DNA of 64,000 nucleotides from Alphaproteobacteria bacterium AO1-B (GTDB lineage: Bacteria > Pseudomonadota > Alphaproteobacteria > Rhizobiales > Stappiaceae). The notes beneath the pieces were generated by a model that saw nothing but the letters and a program-made list of their open reading frames with translations, was not told the origin of the DNA and searched no databases. Position 1 is the first letter of the stretch, and each line of letters opens with the position of its first letter. The stretch lies in contig MLAX01000004.1 in assembly GCA_001890945.1 (NCBI GenBank), positions 1-64,000 of the forward strand, given 5' to 3'. The translations under genes and the position numbers were made by a program. Below, in pieces: positions 8,961-18,860 of the stretch.

Positions 8961-9494
8961 TTGTCTATTCGATTTGGCCGTACGACAGGCGGCATCTGTT
9001 TGGCTGTCGTTTTTGGCCTGGGGCTTGCCAGCTGCAATACGGCGTCAAACCTTGCTTCACCGAACGTAACGAATGCTCCGGCGGCCGGTTTTGCCGAAAT
9101 CCGTCCAGGATCTGAAGAAGAGTTCATCATCAGTGTGGGCAGAAGGATCTATTTCGACAGAGGATCGGCGACGATCTCTGATGAAGCGAAAATGACTCTG
9201 GATAATCAGGCAAAATGGTTGAAGCAGAACAAATCCTGGTTGGTGAAAGTACAGGGCCATGCTGATGATCCGGGCAGTGAAGCGGCCCAAAAAACATTGT
9301 CGACACAAAGAGCAACAGCGGTTTACAACGCGCTTGTTGCACGGGGTGTCGATGCCAAACGCATGTGGACCAAGGGTTATGGCGTGGAGCGTCCTGTAAC
9401 CGATTGCGATGCGGTGACCTGTCAGTCGCAAAACCGCCGCGTCGTTGTGAATTTGAGAGAAGAATTCGACGCTTCCGCTCCCCAAAGTAACTGA
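8961..9494 (+). CDS. OmpA-family (Pal-like) lipoprotein
   Basis: From a TTG start with GGGGG 5 bases upstream, 177 residues. A positively charged N-terminus and hydrophobic run end in the lipobox LASC, so the mature protein should be lipid-anchored at that Cys. The C-terminal OmpA domain (about 65-165) has the family's YFDRGSATIS strand, a VQGHADDPG loop and the peptidoglycan-binding NRRV signature. It is not near tol genes, so it is an accessory Pal-like protein rather than the TolB partner. An earlier in-frame TTG at 8922 would add 13 residues. The domain pairs well with the peptidoglycan enzyme just upstream. Confidence 0.88.
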   Translation: MSIRFGRTTGGICLAVVFGLGLASCNTASNLASPNVTNAPAAGFAEIRPGSEEEFIISVGRRIYFDRGSATISDEAKMTLDNQAKWLKQNKSWLVKVQGHADDPGSEAAQKTLSTQRATAVYNALVARGVDAKRMWTKGYGVERPVTDCDAVTCQSQNRRVVVNLREEFDASAPQSN

Positions 9495-9578
9495 TCAGAG
9501 GATTGTTACGCGGTATCGTTCCAGCTGGCGCAGTGTTCCAAACTGCCGCCCGCTGCAACCGAACTTTGAGTGTACGGC

Positions 9579-10670
9579 ATGCCCGACAGTGAAAACAACA
9601 AGTCCCGCACACCGGAAGGGACGCAAAAACCCGGAAAACGTCTGACGCTGGGTCATATTGCCGACCAACTTGGGATCTCGACAGCGACAGTCTCTTTGGC
9701 CTTGCGGGACAGTCCGCTGGTTGCCGAAGAAACCCGGGCAAAGGTCAAGCAGACAGCTGAAGAGATCGGCTATATCTACAACCGGTCAGCCGCTTCTCTG
9801 CGCACCTCGAGAAGTCAAATTGTCGGGGTGGCGGTCCATGACATCTTGAACCCGTTCTTTGCCGAAGTGTTCTCAGCGCTCGAGGATGTTCTGGAGGAGC
9901 AGGGGCAGATGATCTTCATCTGCAATCACAGGGACGATGTTAAGCGGCAAAAGGCGTTCGTGAATACCCTGCTCCAGCACCGTGCCGACGGTCTTATCTT
10001 GTGTCCCTCGGTTGGAACCTCTGCTGAGGAGATAAACCGCCTTGTCGACCAGGGCATCCCTGTCACTTTGGTCGCGCGTGAGGTGCCCGGGGTCTGGGCG
10101 CCGTGTGTGCGCGGCGACGATGAAGCCGGCATGTACCAAATTACAAAGCACCTCATTGATCAGGGGCACAGTCAGATCGCCATGCTGGGTGGCCGCCGGG
10201 ACAGTTCCACCGGCAGATACCGGCATACAGGGTGGCGGCAGGCCATGCTGGATGCTGGATTAGATCCGGATGCGCAAGTTGATATGCCGGAGCTGATGAC
10301 CCAAGCAGACGGGCGCTCGGCTGCACCGGCGATCCTGGGAGCCGCTGAACGGCCGACAGCGGCTGTCTGTTTCAATGATTTGGTCGCCTTTGGCATGATG
10401 ACCACCTTGCGGCGGGCCGGCGTCGAACCTGGGCCGGAAATGGCCATCACCGGGTATGACGACATTGACGGCGCCGATGCCCGCACACCGGCCCTAACGA
10501 CCGTTGGTGCGCAACCGGACAAGATCGGGCGGCTGGCAGCATTGACATTGCTCCGGCAAATCGCGGGTGATCGTGTTCCGAACACACCGATCGTCATCGA
10601 ACCCCAACTGCGGGTTCGCGAGAGCTCGCCGCCGCCGGGAGTGCGGTTGGCGCCGCAGCTCCTTGACTAA
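9579..10670 (+). CDS. LacI-family transcriptional regulator
   Basis: 363 residues. The LacI helix-turn-helix (LTLGHIADQLGISTATVSLALRDSP) begins about residue 22 after a short polar tail, followed by the hinge SAASLRTSRSQIVGV and a periplasmic-binding-type sugar/effector domain to the end. VALRDSPLV is a variant of the usual VSRALN hinge-contact sequence. No sugar catabolic genes lie nearby; the adjacent gene is a convergent BCCT transporter, so the regulon is unknown. The frame is open three codons further upstream to a GTG, but the ATG matches family starts better. Confidence 0.9.
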   Translation: MPDSENNKSRTPEGTQKPGKRLTLGHIADQLGISTATVSLALRDSPLVAEETRAKVKQTAEEIGYIYNRSAASLRTSRSQIVGVAVHDILNPFFAEVFSALEDVLEEQGQMIFICNHRDDVKRQKAFVNTLLQHRADGLILCPSVGTSAEEINRLVDQGIPVTLVAREVPGVWAPCVRGDDEAGMYQITKHLIDQGHSQIAMLGGRRDSSTGRYRHTGWRQAMLDAGLDPDAQVDMPELMTQADGRSAAPAILGAAERPTAAVCFNDLVAFGMMTTLRRAGVEPGPEMAITGYDDIDGADARTPALTTVGAQPDKIGRLAALTLLRQIAGDRVPNTPIVIEPQLRVRESSPPPGVRLAPQLLD

Positions 10671-10684
10671 ACATGTCAACAAAA

Positions 10685-10705
10685 ATGGGCGGCCTAGCCG
10701 CCCAT
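10685..10705. terminator. bidirectional terminator between lacI-type gene and BCCT gene
   Basis: A perfect 9-bp stem (ATGGGCGGC with GCCGCCCAT, loop CTA) lies between two convergent genes. It is followed on the + strand by TCTCTTTTCT and on the - strand by TTTTTGTTGAC, so it can stop transcription from both sides. Confidence 0.85.
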
Positions 10706-10729
10706 TCTCTTTTCTAGATGGCGATTCAC

Positions 10730-12367
10730 CTAACGCGGTTCATCTTTCAATCCCTTGAAGATCGCATAACACGCGAGCAACAAGACGATTGTGAAGGGAA
10801 AGCCCGTAGAGACTGCCATGGCCTGCAAGGCCCCGAGGCCGCCGCCCAGCAAGAGCGCAATTGCTACCAAGCCTTCAAACGTGCACCAGAAGACCCGTTG
10901 AGAAACAGGCGCATCCACCTTGCCACCGGCAGTGATCGTATCAATGACCAGGGAACCGGAGTCCGACGAGGTCACGAAGAAGACAATTACCAGGATGATG
11001 GCAATGAACGATGTGATGGATGCAAACGGCAGATCTGCAAGCATTCCGAACAAGGAAAGCTCAGGACTGTAGGACGCGATCACGTATTCTCGAACCTGAC
11101 TTCCAGAATCCGTCAGTACTTGCTCGATCGCGGTGCCGCCGAAGGCAGTCATCCAAAGCACCGAAACGATTGACGGAATGATCAGAACGCAGATTACGAA
11201 CTCGCGCACTGTGCGGCCGCGGCTGACTCGGGCGATAAACATGCCGACAAACGGCGACCAGGAAATCCACCACGCCCAATAAAACGCAGTCCAGCCCTGC
11301 CGGAAACCGTCATCTTCCCGGCCGAAGGGCATGGAAAGCGGCACGACCTCGCGGGCATAAGCGCCAAGGTTCGCAAAGAAATCGCTGACAAGCGTTATGG
11401 TTGGGCCGGCAATGATGACGAACAGCAGCAGCAAAGCCGCAATCATCATATTGATCTCTGACAGCACCTTCACGCCGCCGTCGAGACCTCGCATCACCGA
11501 CACAAGAGCGACAACCGTGATGCCGATGATGAGAACGACCTGCGCCGTATCGCTCACAGGAATGCCGAAGACAAACTCCAGTCCGGCATTGGCTTGCTGA
11601 GCGCCAAAACCGAGGGATGTCGCAAGGCCAAAGAGTGTTGCGAAAACTGCTAGAATATCGATGACGTGTCCCGGCCAGCCCCAAGTCTTCTCTCCAAAAA
11701 TCGGGTAGAAGACGGAACGCATCGTCAACGGCAGGCCCTTGTTATAGGAAAATAACGCTAGAGAAAGCGCAACGACTGCGTAGATCGCCCAGGGATGCAG
11801 GCCCCAATGGTAGATGGTGGCGGCCATGCCCATGGCCTTGGCCGCGGCAACATTCTCCTCAATAAGGTTGCCATCCGCATCAAAGGGGGACGGCACACCG
11901 AGCGGCGATGAAAACGCCATGTGATAGACAGGTTCGAGCACGCCGAAGAACATCAGACCGATGCCCATGCCTGCTGCGAACAGCATCGCGAACCAGCCGA
12001 AGTAGGTATAGTCGGGTTCTGCGTCTTTGCCCCCAATGCGGACACTGCCCAAAGGGGTCACAATCAAGAGCAGGCAGACCAATACGAAAACATTTCCAGA
12101 CAGGATGAAGAACCAGTCCAGGTTGGACGTCAGCCAATTTCGCAGGGCGTCAAAGACCGGTCCAACTTCCGTCTGGAACGCGAGCGTCAGAAAGACAAAC
12201 GCGACGATCGTCAGGCCCGACACCAGAAAAACAGGATTATGGATGTCCAAATTAAATGGTCCAACCTGTGTTTCGATATTGTCTTGGCCGATCTCATAGT
12301 CGGTGTCGATCATGTTGGCAGCGCCGTCGGGATCCGGGATGCCCTGATTGCTTGTATCGTCGCTCAT
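10730..12367 (-). CDS. BCCT-family betaine/carnitine/choline-type transporter
   Basis: 545 residues with twelve predicted membrane segments. The BCCT signature is present around residues 375-400 (WTAFYWAWWISWSPFVGMF followed by ARVSRGRTVREF), together with the GMGIGLMFFGVLEPVYH segment in TM3. Family members import compatible solutes such as glycine betaine, choline or DMSP by Na+ or H+ symport; in marine alphaproteobacteria DMSP is also a common substrate, but that is not shown here. The gene follows a UspA gene by 30 bases on the same strand. An AAGGA precedes the ATG. Confidence 0.93.
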   Translation of the reverse strand: MSDDTSNQGIPDPDGAANMIDTDYEIGQDNIETQVGPFNLDIHNPVFLVSGLTIVAFVFLTLAFQTEVGPVFDALRNWLTSNLDWFFILSGNVFVLVCLLLIVTPLGSVRIGGKDAEPDYTYFGWFAMLFAAGMGIGLMFFGVLEPVYHMAFSSPLGVPSPFDADGNLIEENVAAAKAMGMAATIYHWGLHPWAIYAVVALSLALFSYNKGLPLTMRSVFYPIFGEKTWGWPGHVIDILAVFATLFGLATSLGFGAQQANAGLEFVFGIPVSDTAQVVLIIGITVVALVSVMRGLDGGVKVLSEINMMIAALLLLFVIIAGPTITLVSDFFANLGAYAREVVPLSMPFGREDDGFRQGWTAFYWAWWISWSPFVGMFIARVSRGRTVREFVICVLIIPSIVSVLWMTAFGGTAIEQVLTDSGSQVREYVIASYSPELSLFGMLADLPFASITSFIAIILVIVFFVTSSDSGSLVIDTITAGGKVDAPVSQRVFWCTFEGLVAIALLLGGGLGALQAMAVSTGFPFTIVLLLACYAIFKGLKDEPR

Positions 12368-12397
12368 GGAGCGTTCCTTTTAACGTGAGAGGCGGGT

Positions 12398-12811
12398 CTA
12401 GCGGACAAGGAAGACCGAAACGCCCGCGTGGGACGCAATTCGGCCGCCGTTGGACGGCCAGAAACGATCGGACAGGTGCGGCACGTGCGTTGCCATAACC
12501 ACCAGATCCGCGCCGGTTTCGTCGATCGCCTTTAAGAGAGCGTTTTCCAGATCAATCGACGGGTCATGCGAAAAAAACGCTTGTCCGGTCGCATCAATCC
12601 CATGCTGCCTGCCTTGTGCGTCGGCAAACTCCGCCATCTTCGATTTGAGTTCATCCGGGTTGTGTGCGAGCGCAGACGGGGCTGCCGTTGATACTGCGGC
12701 GAAGACAACCGGAATGTTTTCAGACTTGGCGATTGCTGCCGTAGCCGAGATCGCCTTCTCAAGCGCATCAGGGTGTCTGAGGTCAATTGGAACGAGTATT
12801 TTTTTGAACAA
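12398..12811 (-). CDS. universal stress protein (UspA family)
   Basis: 137 residues: one UspA domain starting KKILVPIDLRHPDALEKAI and ending with the ATP-binding GRIASHAGVSVFLVR region, where the usual G-2x-G-9x-G(S/T) loop appears as SNGGRIASHA. The start is TTG, with a strong GGGAGG five bases upstream. It is the first gene of a pair with the BCCT transporter. Usp proteins coupled to solute importers are known (TeaD with the TeaABC ectoine transporter), where the Usp protein modulates uptake; a similar role here is inference. Confidence 0.88.
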   Translation of the reverse strand: MFKKILVPIDLRHPDALEKAISATAAIAKSENIPVVFAAVSTAAPSALAHNPDELKSKMAEFADAQGRQHGIDATGQAFFSHDPSIDLENALLKAIDETGADLVVMATHVPHLSDRFWPSNGGRIASHAGVSVFLVR

Positions 12812-13027
12812 GCGAACCTCCCATGGTTGCGTTCACCAAGACGTTGTCGTCGAGGTAAACCGTAATGGCGCGGTCGCGTTCCAAATTTTTCTGTGATGGG
12901 CTTGGTTTATGCTCACGTACTCATGCGCCAAACACCACGGTAGGGTCTCACCGTGATGTTCGACTGTCAAATGTACGGCATGCTCCGGCTAACCTGCGAC
13001 ACCCTGTCGCAAAGTCGGATGTCGCTC

Positions 13028-15196
13028 CTAAACTGCAGCGTCCGGCTCCAGCGCGGGCGTGAACTCGACGCAGCGGTTCCTGCCAGTTTCTTTTGCGGTG
13101 TAAAGGGCCGTATCGGCGCGCTGCATGAGCGTGGAAAACTCGACATCTTCACGCGCGATGGATGCAAGCCCCATGCTGCAGGTAATCGTCTGGTCAACAT
13201 TGTCGAACTGGCACTCTTCGACGATTTTTTCGCGAAGCCGCTGTGACACCAGCATGGCATCTTCCATGGTGGTGTTGTGCAGGATCATGCAGAACTCTTC
13301 GCCGCCGACGCGTCCAAATACGTCAACCGCGCGCAGAGCACCGCCGATAATACCGGTAAACCTCTTCAGCACTTCATCGCCGACAGCGTGGCCGCACCGG
13401 TCGTTGATACGCTTGAAGTTATCGATGTCGATCATGACAGCCGTGAAGGGGCGCTGTGTCCGACGGTAGCGAGCGACTTCCGTGTTAGCGGCTTCGAGGA
13501 AAGCCCGTCTGTTCATGATGCCGGTCAGGTCGTCGATACTTGCGATCCGCTCCAGGTTGATCTTGGCTTGCATCAGAGCCTTGTGGGCACGGTCGCGGGC
13601 GATCTCATGACCCACCCAATCCGCAAACTGCCGAACGATTTGAACATCAGCTTCTGTAAACGGACGTTTCCTCACTTCTTCGGACGTGAAGTTGATCGTC
13701 CCGTGGATTTCCCCGTCCACCAGGAGAGGAGCACCGATGTAGGTTTCCAGGCCGAAAACCCGGTAGCAAGGGTGTTTTGCGAACTCAGACTTTGACGCCT
13801 CTGCCGTTGCGATCGGGCCATCGGCATCCAGAGTCAGGGTGCAATAGGTGTCTTCGAGCGGGAAGGATGTGCCTGGCTCGATGACACATCCCGGGCTGTG
13901 CGCATGGCTGATTGAATAGCGGTCATCTATGACGTGACTGATGATCCCGCATGGCAGGTCGAGATGCTCACATCCGAGCCGAAGGATCTCTGCAATCTTG
14001 TCTTCGTATGTAAGTTCGTTGGTCGACGTAATCGCATAAAGCTCTGCGAGTGTGCGCTCAGTCTTTTTCTTGTCCGTGATGTCGACAATCATGACCACGA
14101 GGCCTGAGACGTCGCCCGCCTCGTCAAACCTTGGTGTTGCCTCAAACTGGCATTCGCGGGAAATGCCGTCCGGGAAATGGAAAGAGATGTCTGCGGCAGA
14201 CTTCTCGCCGGCATAGGCTTTTTGAAACACCTGGCGAACCTGCTCGCGCTCTTTCCACGGAAGGCGTTCGCGAAGACGGGTTCCCAGGAGTTCTTCCTGC
14301 GTGCCATTGAACCATTCGCAGCCGATCTTGTTAATGAAGACGCACCGGCCTTCAAGATCTACCTCAGTAATGGAACAGGAAACGTTATCGGCAATCAGAG
14401 AGAGGTTCCGGTAAGCGGATTCGGCCTCAGCTTTGGCCGTTTTCATCTCCGTGACATCTGCCCGGATACCAGCCGTCCGGCCGCTCCGGGTTTTGGTCTC
14501 TGAAATCCGAAGCCACCGGCCATCCGCCAGAGATTGTTCAATCACCTTGCCGTCGGCAGCTTTATGATGACTAAGGCGTTCCTGGAGCCATTCCTCCTTC
14601 GTCAGGCCTTTGGTGTCATACTGATCTCTATCAAGACCGTATTTCAGGATGGCCTTAAAGGAGTTGCCAGGCTGCATGGCGGGCGCTGAAGGCGCGTAGA
14701 TTTCGCGGTATGTGTTGTTGCAGACAACCAGCTTGTCATCCGTGTCGTAGATTGCAAAGCCTTCTGAAATTGCATCCAGAGCGTCGTCCAGCGTTTCCGC
14801 GATGTTTTTGACCCGTTTTTCCAGCGCAATCCGCTCAGATTGGTCGCGTGAGATGAACAGGATGCCGGTCAGTTGGCGTTCCGCGTCGAAGAGCGGTGCG
14901 CTCACGACCTCGAGAGGGACAATACTTCCGTCCCCTGTTTTGATGTCGAAGGCATATGACTTGCGATGCCGCTGGTCGGTCGGCGTGTCGTAGATCTCGC
15001 CAAGATTTTCGAAATGCTTTTTGTCTGCGAAAAAGCGCTCGGTCGTCGTGCCAATCAGGTCCTGACGATTCACCTTGAGCAAGTCTTCCATCGCCTTGTT
15101 GACGAAGATGATCGTGCGGTCGGGTTGCGTGACCAGAACACACTCATTGAGCTCTCCAAAGGATTGCTCCAGATCCAAGGCAATATTTGTCGCCAT
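13028..15196 (-). CDS. PAS-PAS-PAS-GAF-GGDEF diguanylate cyclase
   Basis: 722 residues, no membrane segment. Three PAS domains (about 10-130, 140-255 and 262-380), a GAF domain (about 395-545) and a GGDEF domain (about 555-715). The catalytic motif is GGEEF at 631-635, and an inhibitory I-site RAVD sits at 622-625 with the usual five-residue gap, so it should make cyclic di-GMP and be subject to product inhibition. The second PAS (SEGFAIYDTDDKLVVCNNTY) is of the PAS_7 type. A soluble sensor for an internal signal is likely. The gene is monocistronic. Confidence 0.95.
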   Translation of the reverse strand: MATNIALDLEQSFGELNECVLVTQPDRTIIFVNKAMEDLLKVNRQDLIGTTTERFFADKKHFENLGEIYDTPTDQRHRKSYAFDIKTGDGSIVPLEVVSAPLFDAERQLTGILFISRDQSERIALEKRVKNIAETLDDALDAISEGFAIYDTDDKLVVCNNTYREIYAPSAPAMQPGNSFKAILKYGLDRDQYDTKGLTKEEWLQERLSHHKAADGKVIEQSLADGRWLRISETKTRSGRTAGIRADVTEMKTAKAEAESAYRNLSLIADNVSCSITEVDLEGRCVFINKIGCEWFNGTQEELLGTRLRERLPWKEREQVRQVFQKAYAGEKSAADISFHFPDGISRECQFEATPRFDEAGDVSGLVVMIVDITDKKKTERTLAELYAITSTNELTYEDKIAEILRLGCEHLDLPCGIISHVIDDRYSISHAHSPGCVIEPGTSFPLEDTYCTLTLDADGPIATAEASKSEFAKHPCYRVFGLETYIGAPLLVDGEIHGTINFTSEEVRKRPFTEADVQIVRQFADWVGHEIARDRAHKALMQAKINLERIASIDDLTGIMNRRAFLEAANTEVARYRRTQRPFTAVMIDIDNFKRINDRCGHAVGDEVLKRFTGIIGGALRAVDVFGRVGGEEFCMILHNTTMEDAMLVSQRLREKIVEECQFDNVDQTITCSMGLASIAREDVEFSTLMQRADTALYTAKETGRNRCVEFTPALEPDAAV

Positions 15197-15345
15197 CTCT
15201 CGTTTCCCACCATCGCGCTTTTTTCAGCTTGAGCGGCATTGAACGGCCTAAAGGTTTAATAAAACAATACGTAGCGTAATTCGAATTTTCTTAAGGTAAA
15301 TTATGTCTTATTCAGAAGTATCTTAAGATGGGTGTGGATAAAGAC

Positions 15346-16521
15346 TTATGATTTTTGACCGGATAGGAAAATTTCTATCCTGTTAAGCGCTCTCTGGATG
15401 TTTTCGGATGAGTTTGCATAGCTGAGGCGGATGTAACCTTCTCCGAGTACACCGAAGTCCGGGCCTCCGATTACGGCAACGCCGGCTTCTTCAAGGAGTG
15501 CAGACGCCAGCTTTTTAGCCGGCCAACCAGTTTGCTTGATGTTTGGATAGGCATAGAACGCACCGAGCGGTGTTTTGCACGAAATCCCTTCTATAGCATT
15601 CAGACCCTCGACGACGATCTTTCGGCGCTCATCAAACTCCCGAACCATCGCATGAACGGCGTCTTGCGGACCGGTTAGCGCGGCAAGTGCAGCATATTGG
15701 GCAGGGGCGTTGACGCAGGACCAGGCGTTGACCGCAAGCTTGCGTGCTTTGTCGATCAGCTGATCCGGCCACAAGGAAAACCCGAGCCGCCATCCGGTCA
15801 TGGCATAGGTTTTGGACCATCCGTCCAGTAAAATCAGGCGGTCGCGGATTTCCGGAAACGACAGCAACGACACGTGCTCCATGCCGTCATAAGTTATCTG
15901 AGAATAGATTTCGTCAGAAAGAACGGCTGCCTCGGGGAAGGCAGCCAGACCTTTGACCAGTGTTTCGATTTCCGTTCTCGGCGTCACACCGCCGGTTGGA
16001 TTCGCTGGTGAATTGAGGATCAGAAGACGGGTCTTTTCCGTCATTAGAGACAGCGTTTCTTCAGCGGAAAACCCGAAATTGTTTTCTTCGCGAATAGGCA
16101 CCGGAACCGGGCGTGCGCCCGTGAACTCAATCATTGACCGATAAATTGGAAAACCGGGGTCCGGATAAAGAATATCCACGCCGGGTTCGCCAAACATAAG
16201 TATCGCCATGAACATGGTGACCTTGCCGCCTGGCACAATGACGACATTGTCCGGATTGCTGTCGACGTTGTGACGCTTGTAAAGATCGGCTGATACCGCT
16301 TCGCGCAACGGCGCAATGCCGGTTGCCGGTGTGTAGCCATGGTGGCCGTCCTTAAGGGCCTTGATGGCCGCTTCGACGATGTGGTCCGGCGTTTGAAAAT
16401 CCGGCTGGCCAATTCCCAGATTGATGATGTCATGCCCTTCGCCTGCCAGCTGCGTGGCGCGCGCAAGAACGGCGAATGCATTTTCCTCACCGATCCGATC
16501 AAACCCAGAAATCGTTTTCAT
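15346..16521 (-). CDS. class I/II pyridoxal-phosphate aminotransferase
   Basis: 391 residues, typical of aspartate/aromatic-type fold I aminotransferases. Landmarks: GYTPATGIAPLREAV (63-77), NSPANPTGG with the Asn contacting PLP (170-178), SDEIYSQITYDG (202-213), and the Schiff-base lysine Lys237 in DGWSKTYAMTGWRLG. The C-terminal Arg contacting the substrate carboxylate lies in YIRLSYA. The amino donor cannot be assigned. It diverges from the GTPase gene at 16755. Confidence 0.92.
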   Translation of the reverse strand: MKTISGFDRIGEENAFAVLARATQLAGEGHDIINLGIGQPDFQTPDHIVEAAIKALKDGHHGYTPATGIAPLREAVSADLYKRHNVDSNPDNVVIVPGGKVTMFMAILMFGEPGVDILYPDPGFPIYRSMIEFTGARPVPVPIREENNFGFSAEETLSLMTEKTRLLILNSPANPTGGVTPRTEIETLVKGLAAFPEAAVLSDEIYSQITYDGMEHVSLLSFPEIRDRLILLDGWSKTYAMTGWRLGFSLWPDQLIDKARKLAVNAWSCVNAPAQYAALAALTGPQDAVHAMVREFDERRKIVVEGLNAIEGISCKTPLGAFYAYPNIKQTGWPAKKLASALLEEAGVAVIGGPDFGVLGEGYIRLSYANSSENIQRALNRIEIFLSGQKS

Positions 16522-16754
16522 GACGTCTTCGTTCCACGTTGCAAAGCTGACTGGACTCCAGTGATAACACGCTGCGAAACGCCTGAAAGGTCGCTTGTGC
16601 TGAAAGCAGTTCGGGGTCCGGCAGTTCGCGTATTGACTTTCAACAGCTGCAAAAATCGCGATCTACTCTCCCAATTCGGCAAGGATATGATTATATGGCG
16701 GCTAACCGGGGCTCAGATGAGCCCGCCTTTTTCAATTTTCCAGGAAGATACGCA

Positions 16755-17807
16755 ATGCCTGCGACCCAGGAGACCCCGGCTCAGATTCCGGTCACCGTTT
16801 TGACAGGATATCTGGGGGCCGGGAAAACCACCTTGCTTAATCGGATCCTGACCGAAAACCACGGTCAGCGGTACGCCGTTATCGTCAATGAGTTCGGAGA
16901 AGTCGGCATCGACAACGACCTGTTGGTCGAGTCGGATGAAGAAATTTTCGAAATGAATAACGGCTGCATTTGTTGCACAGTTCGTGGGGACCTGATCCGG
17001 ACGGTACAAAATCTGATGAAGCGCAAGGGCGCCTTTGACGCCATAATCGTGGAGACCACTGGCGTCGCCGATCCTGCGCCCGTCGCGCAGACGTTCTTTA
17101 TGGACGATGATGTGCGGGCAGCAGCCAAGTTGGACGCGGTCGTGGCGGTCGTGGATGCACGCCATGTACTGCAACGTTTGGAAGACACTCAGGAGGCTGA
17201 AGATCAGGTTGCCTTTGCAGACGTTATCCTGATCAACAAGACCGACTTGGTATCTGCTGACGAATTGAGCGCTGTTGAAGCCCGTATCCGGTCGATCAAC
17301 CCATATGCGGTTCTTCATCATAGCGAACGATGCGGTGTCGACATCGCGAAGGTGCTTGATCGCGGGGCCTTCGATCTTGATCGGATCCTGTCGCTCGATC
17401 CCCATTTCCTGGAACACGGTCATCACGCCCACGAATGCAGCCCGGACTGTGATCATGACCACGACCATCATCATCATGACCACAGCCATGATCATGGTCA
17501 CGAAGAGACGCATTCCGTCAAAAGCATTTCACTGACCGCGGGTGATCTTGACCCTGAAATGTTCTTCCCTTGGATCAATCAGGTGACCCAGATCCAGGGA
17601 CCGAACATTCTCCGAATGAAGGGGATCCTCGCGTTCAAGGATGACCCACAGCGTTATGTCATCCAGGGCGTTCACATGATCGTCGAGGGAGATCATCAGC
17701 GGGACTGGAAGAACGACGAACCGCGTGAAAGCCGGCTTGTCTTTATCGGCCGGGATCTGAACTGGGATGTCCTGAAAGCGAACTTCAAGGCTTGTGCCGC
17801 GGAATAG
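16755..17807 (+). CDS. COG0523/CobW-family metal chaperone GTPase
   Basis: 350 residues from the ATG at 16755, which has AGGAAG 6 bases upstream; an in-frame ATG 60 bases earlier lacks this. Walker A is [13 protein letters not shown], the metal motif is GCICCTV (CxCC), and NKTD supplies guanine specificity. Between the G domain and the C-terminal CobW_C domain is a His-rich stretch (encoded about 17405-17510, dense in H and D) that could bind Zn2+ or Co2+. These GTPases deliver zinc or other metals to client proteins. The WD40 gene follows with its ribosome site overlapping this stop codon, so the two are cotranscribed. Confidence 0.93.
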   Translation: MPATQETPAQIPVTVLTGYLGAGKTTLLNRILTENHGQRYAVIVNEFGEVGIDNDLLVESDEEIFEMNNGCICCTVRGDLIRTVQNLMKRKGAFDAIIVETTGVADPAPVAQTFFMDDDVRAAAKLDAVVAVVDARHVLQRLEDTQEAEDQVAFADVILINKTDLVSADELSAVEARIRSINPYAVLHHSERCGVDIAKVLDRGAFDLDRILSLDPHFLEHGHHAHECSPDCDHDHDHHHHDHSHDHGHEETHSVKSISLTAGDLDPEMFFPWINQVTQIQGPNILRMKGILAFKDDPQRYVIQGVHMIVEGDHQRDWKNDEPRESRLVFIGRDLNWDVLKANFKACAAE

Positions 17808-17816
17808 GAGCGCAGG

Positions 17817-18797
17817 GTGCCGATTGTTGCTCCTATGGACGTGGACGGCTTCGTTGTCCGAGCCGGCTTTTTGGGTGATGCTGCGTATGTCGCGACCGGT
17901 GAGGGCGCCATATACTTCGTTGAAGTAGGCGAAACTCACATGTCGCCGCACAAGAGCGGCCTTTTGGCGGCGGAGCCATCGTTTGATGGCAAGTCCCTGA
18001 TCACTTCGGGCGATGATGGTGCGATTTATGCCTCGTCGCCGGATGGATCGAGCGGGCTTCTGGCGGAACGTCCCCGCAAGTGGATTGATCTGATTGCCTG
18101 CGGGCCCAACGGCGCTGTTGCCTTTGCGAGTGGCCGGACAGCGTGGGTTCGCTTGTCGGATGGCCGGGAAAAAGAGTTTGCCCACGATCGGGCCGTTGGA
18201 GGTATTGCGTTTGCGCCCAAGGGGCTGCGGTTGGCAGTTTCCCGATACGACGGTGCCACATTGTGGTGGGCCGGCACCGAAGGCAAGCCGGTCAACCTGA
18301 CCTGGAAAGGTGCGCATCTTGGAACCAGTTTTTCACCCGACGGCAAATACCTCGTGACGGCAATGCAGGAAAACGCGCTGCATGGCTGGCGTCTGTCTGA
18401 CAATCAAGACATGCGCATGACGGGATATCCTGCGAAAGTGAAATCTTTCAGCTGGTCGGCCAAAGGCAAGTATCTTGCAACCTCCGGAGCCAATGCCGCG
18501 ATCGTTTGGCCGTTTTTTGGAAAGACCGGTCCGATGGGCCAATCCCCATTGCAGCTTGGGACACGGAGTGACGTCTTGGTTACGGCGGTTGCCTGCCATC
18601 CAAAGGAAGAGGTCGTCGCGCTGGGTTATCAGGACGGCATGGTCATGATGAGCCGGTTTGAAGATAACGCGGAAGTCTTGTTGCGGCGTCCTGGAGGCCA
18701 TCCAATCACCAGCCTTGGCTGGGATAACGCCGGGCTTCGGCTCGCTTTCGGCAGCGAAAAGAACGAAGCAGGCATTATCTCTCTTCAGGACGAGTAG
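17817..18797 (+). CDS. WD40-repeat protein paired with the CobW-type GTPase
   Basis: 326 residues forming a predicted single beta-propeller; repeats are degenerate but recur with patterns such as GIAFAPKGLRLAVSRYDGA, SFSPDGKYLVTAM and SWSAKGKYLATSGANA. No signal peptide, so cytoplasmic. The start is GTG with AGGAG 6 bases upstream, directly after the GTPase gene. Its arrangement suggests it works with the GTPase, for example as a scaffold or client adapter for metal transfer, but no biochemical role is known to me. Confidence 0.88.
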   Translation: MPIVAPMDVDGFVVRAGFLGDAAYVATGEGAIYFVEVGETHMSPHKSGLLAAEPSFDGKSLITSGDDGAIYASSPDGSSGLLAERPRKWIDLIACGPNGAVAFASGRTAWVRLSDGREKEFAHDRAVGGIAFAPKGLRLAVSRYDGATLWWAGTEGKPVNLTWKGAHLGTSFSPDGKYLVTAMQENALHGWRLSDNQDMRMTGYPAKVKSFSWSAKGKYLATSGANAAIVWPFFGKTGPMGQSPLQLGTRSDVLVTAVACHPKEEVVALGYQDGMVMMSRFEDNAEVLLRRPGGHPITSLGWDNAGLRLAFGSEKNEAGIISLQDE

Positions 18798-18860
18798 ATC
18801 TTTGTGATCTGGTTGTCTTGGCTGTGAATTAGGCTTGCATCATTTCATGGAGTGGCACAG

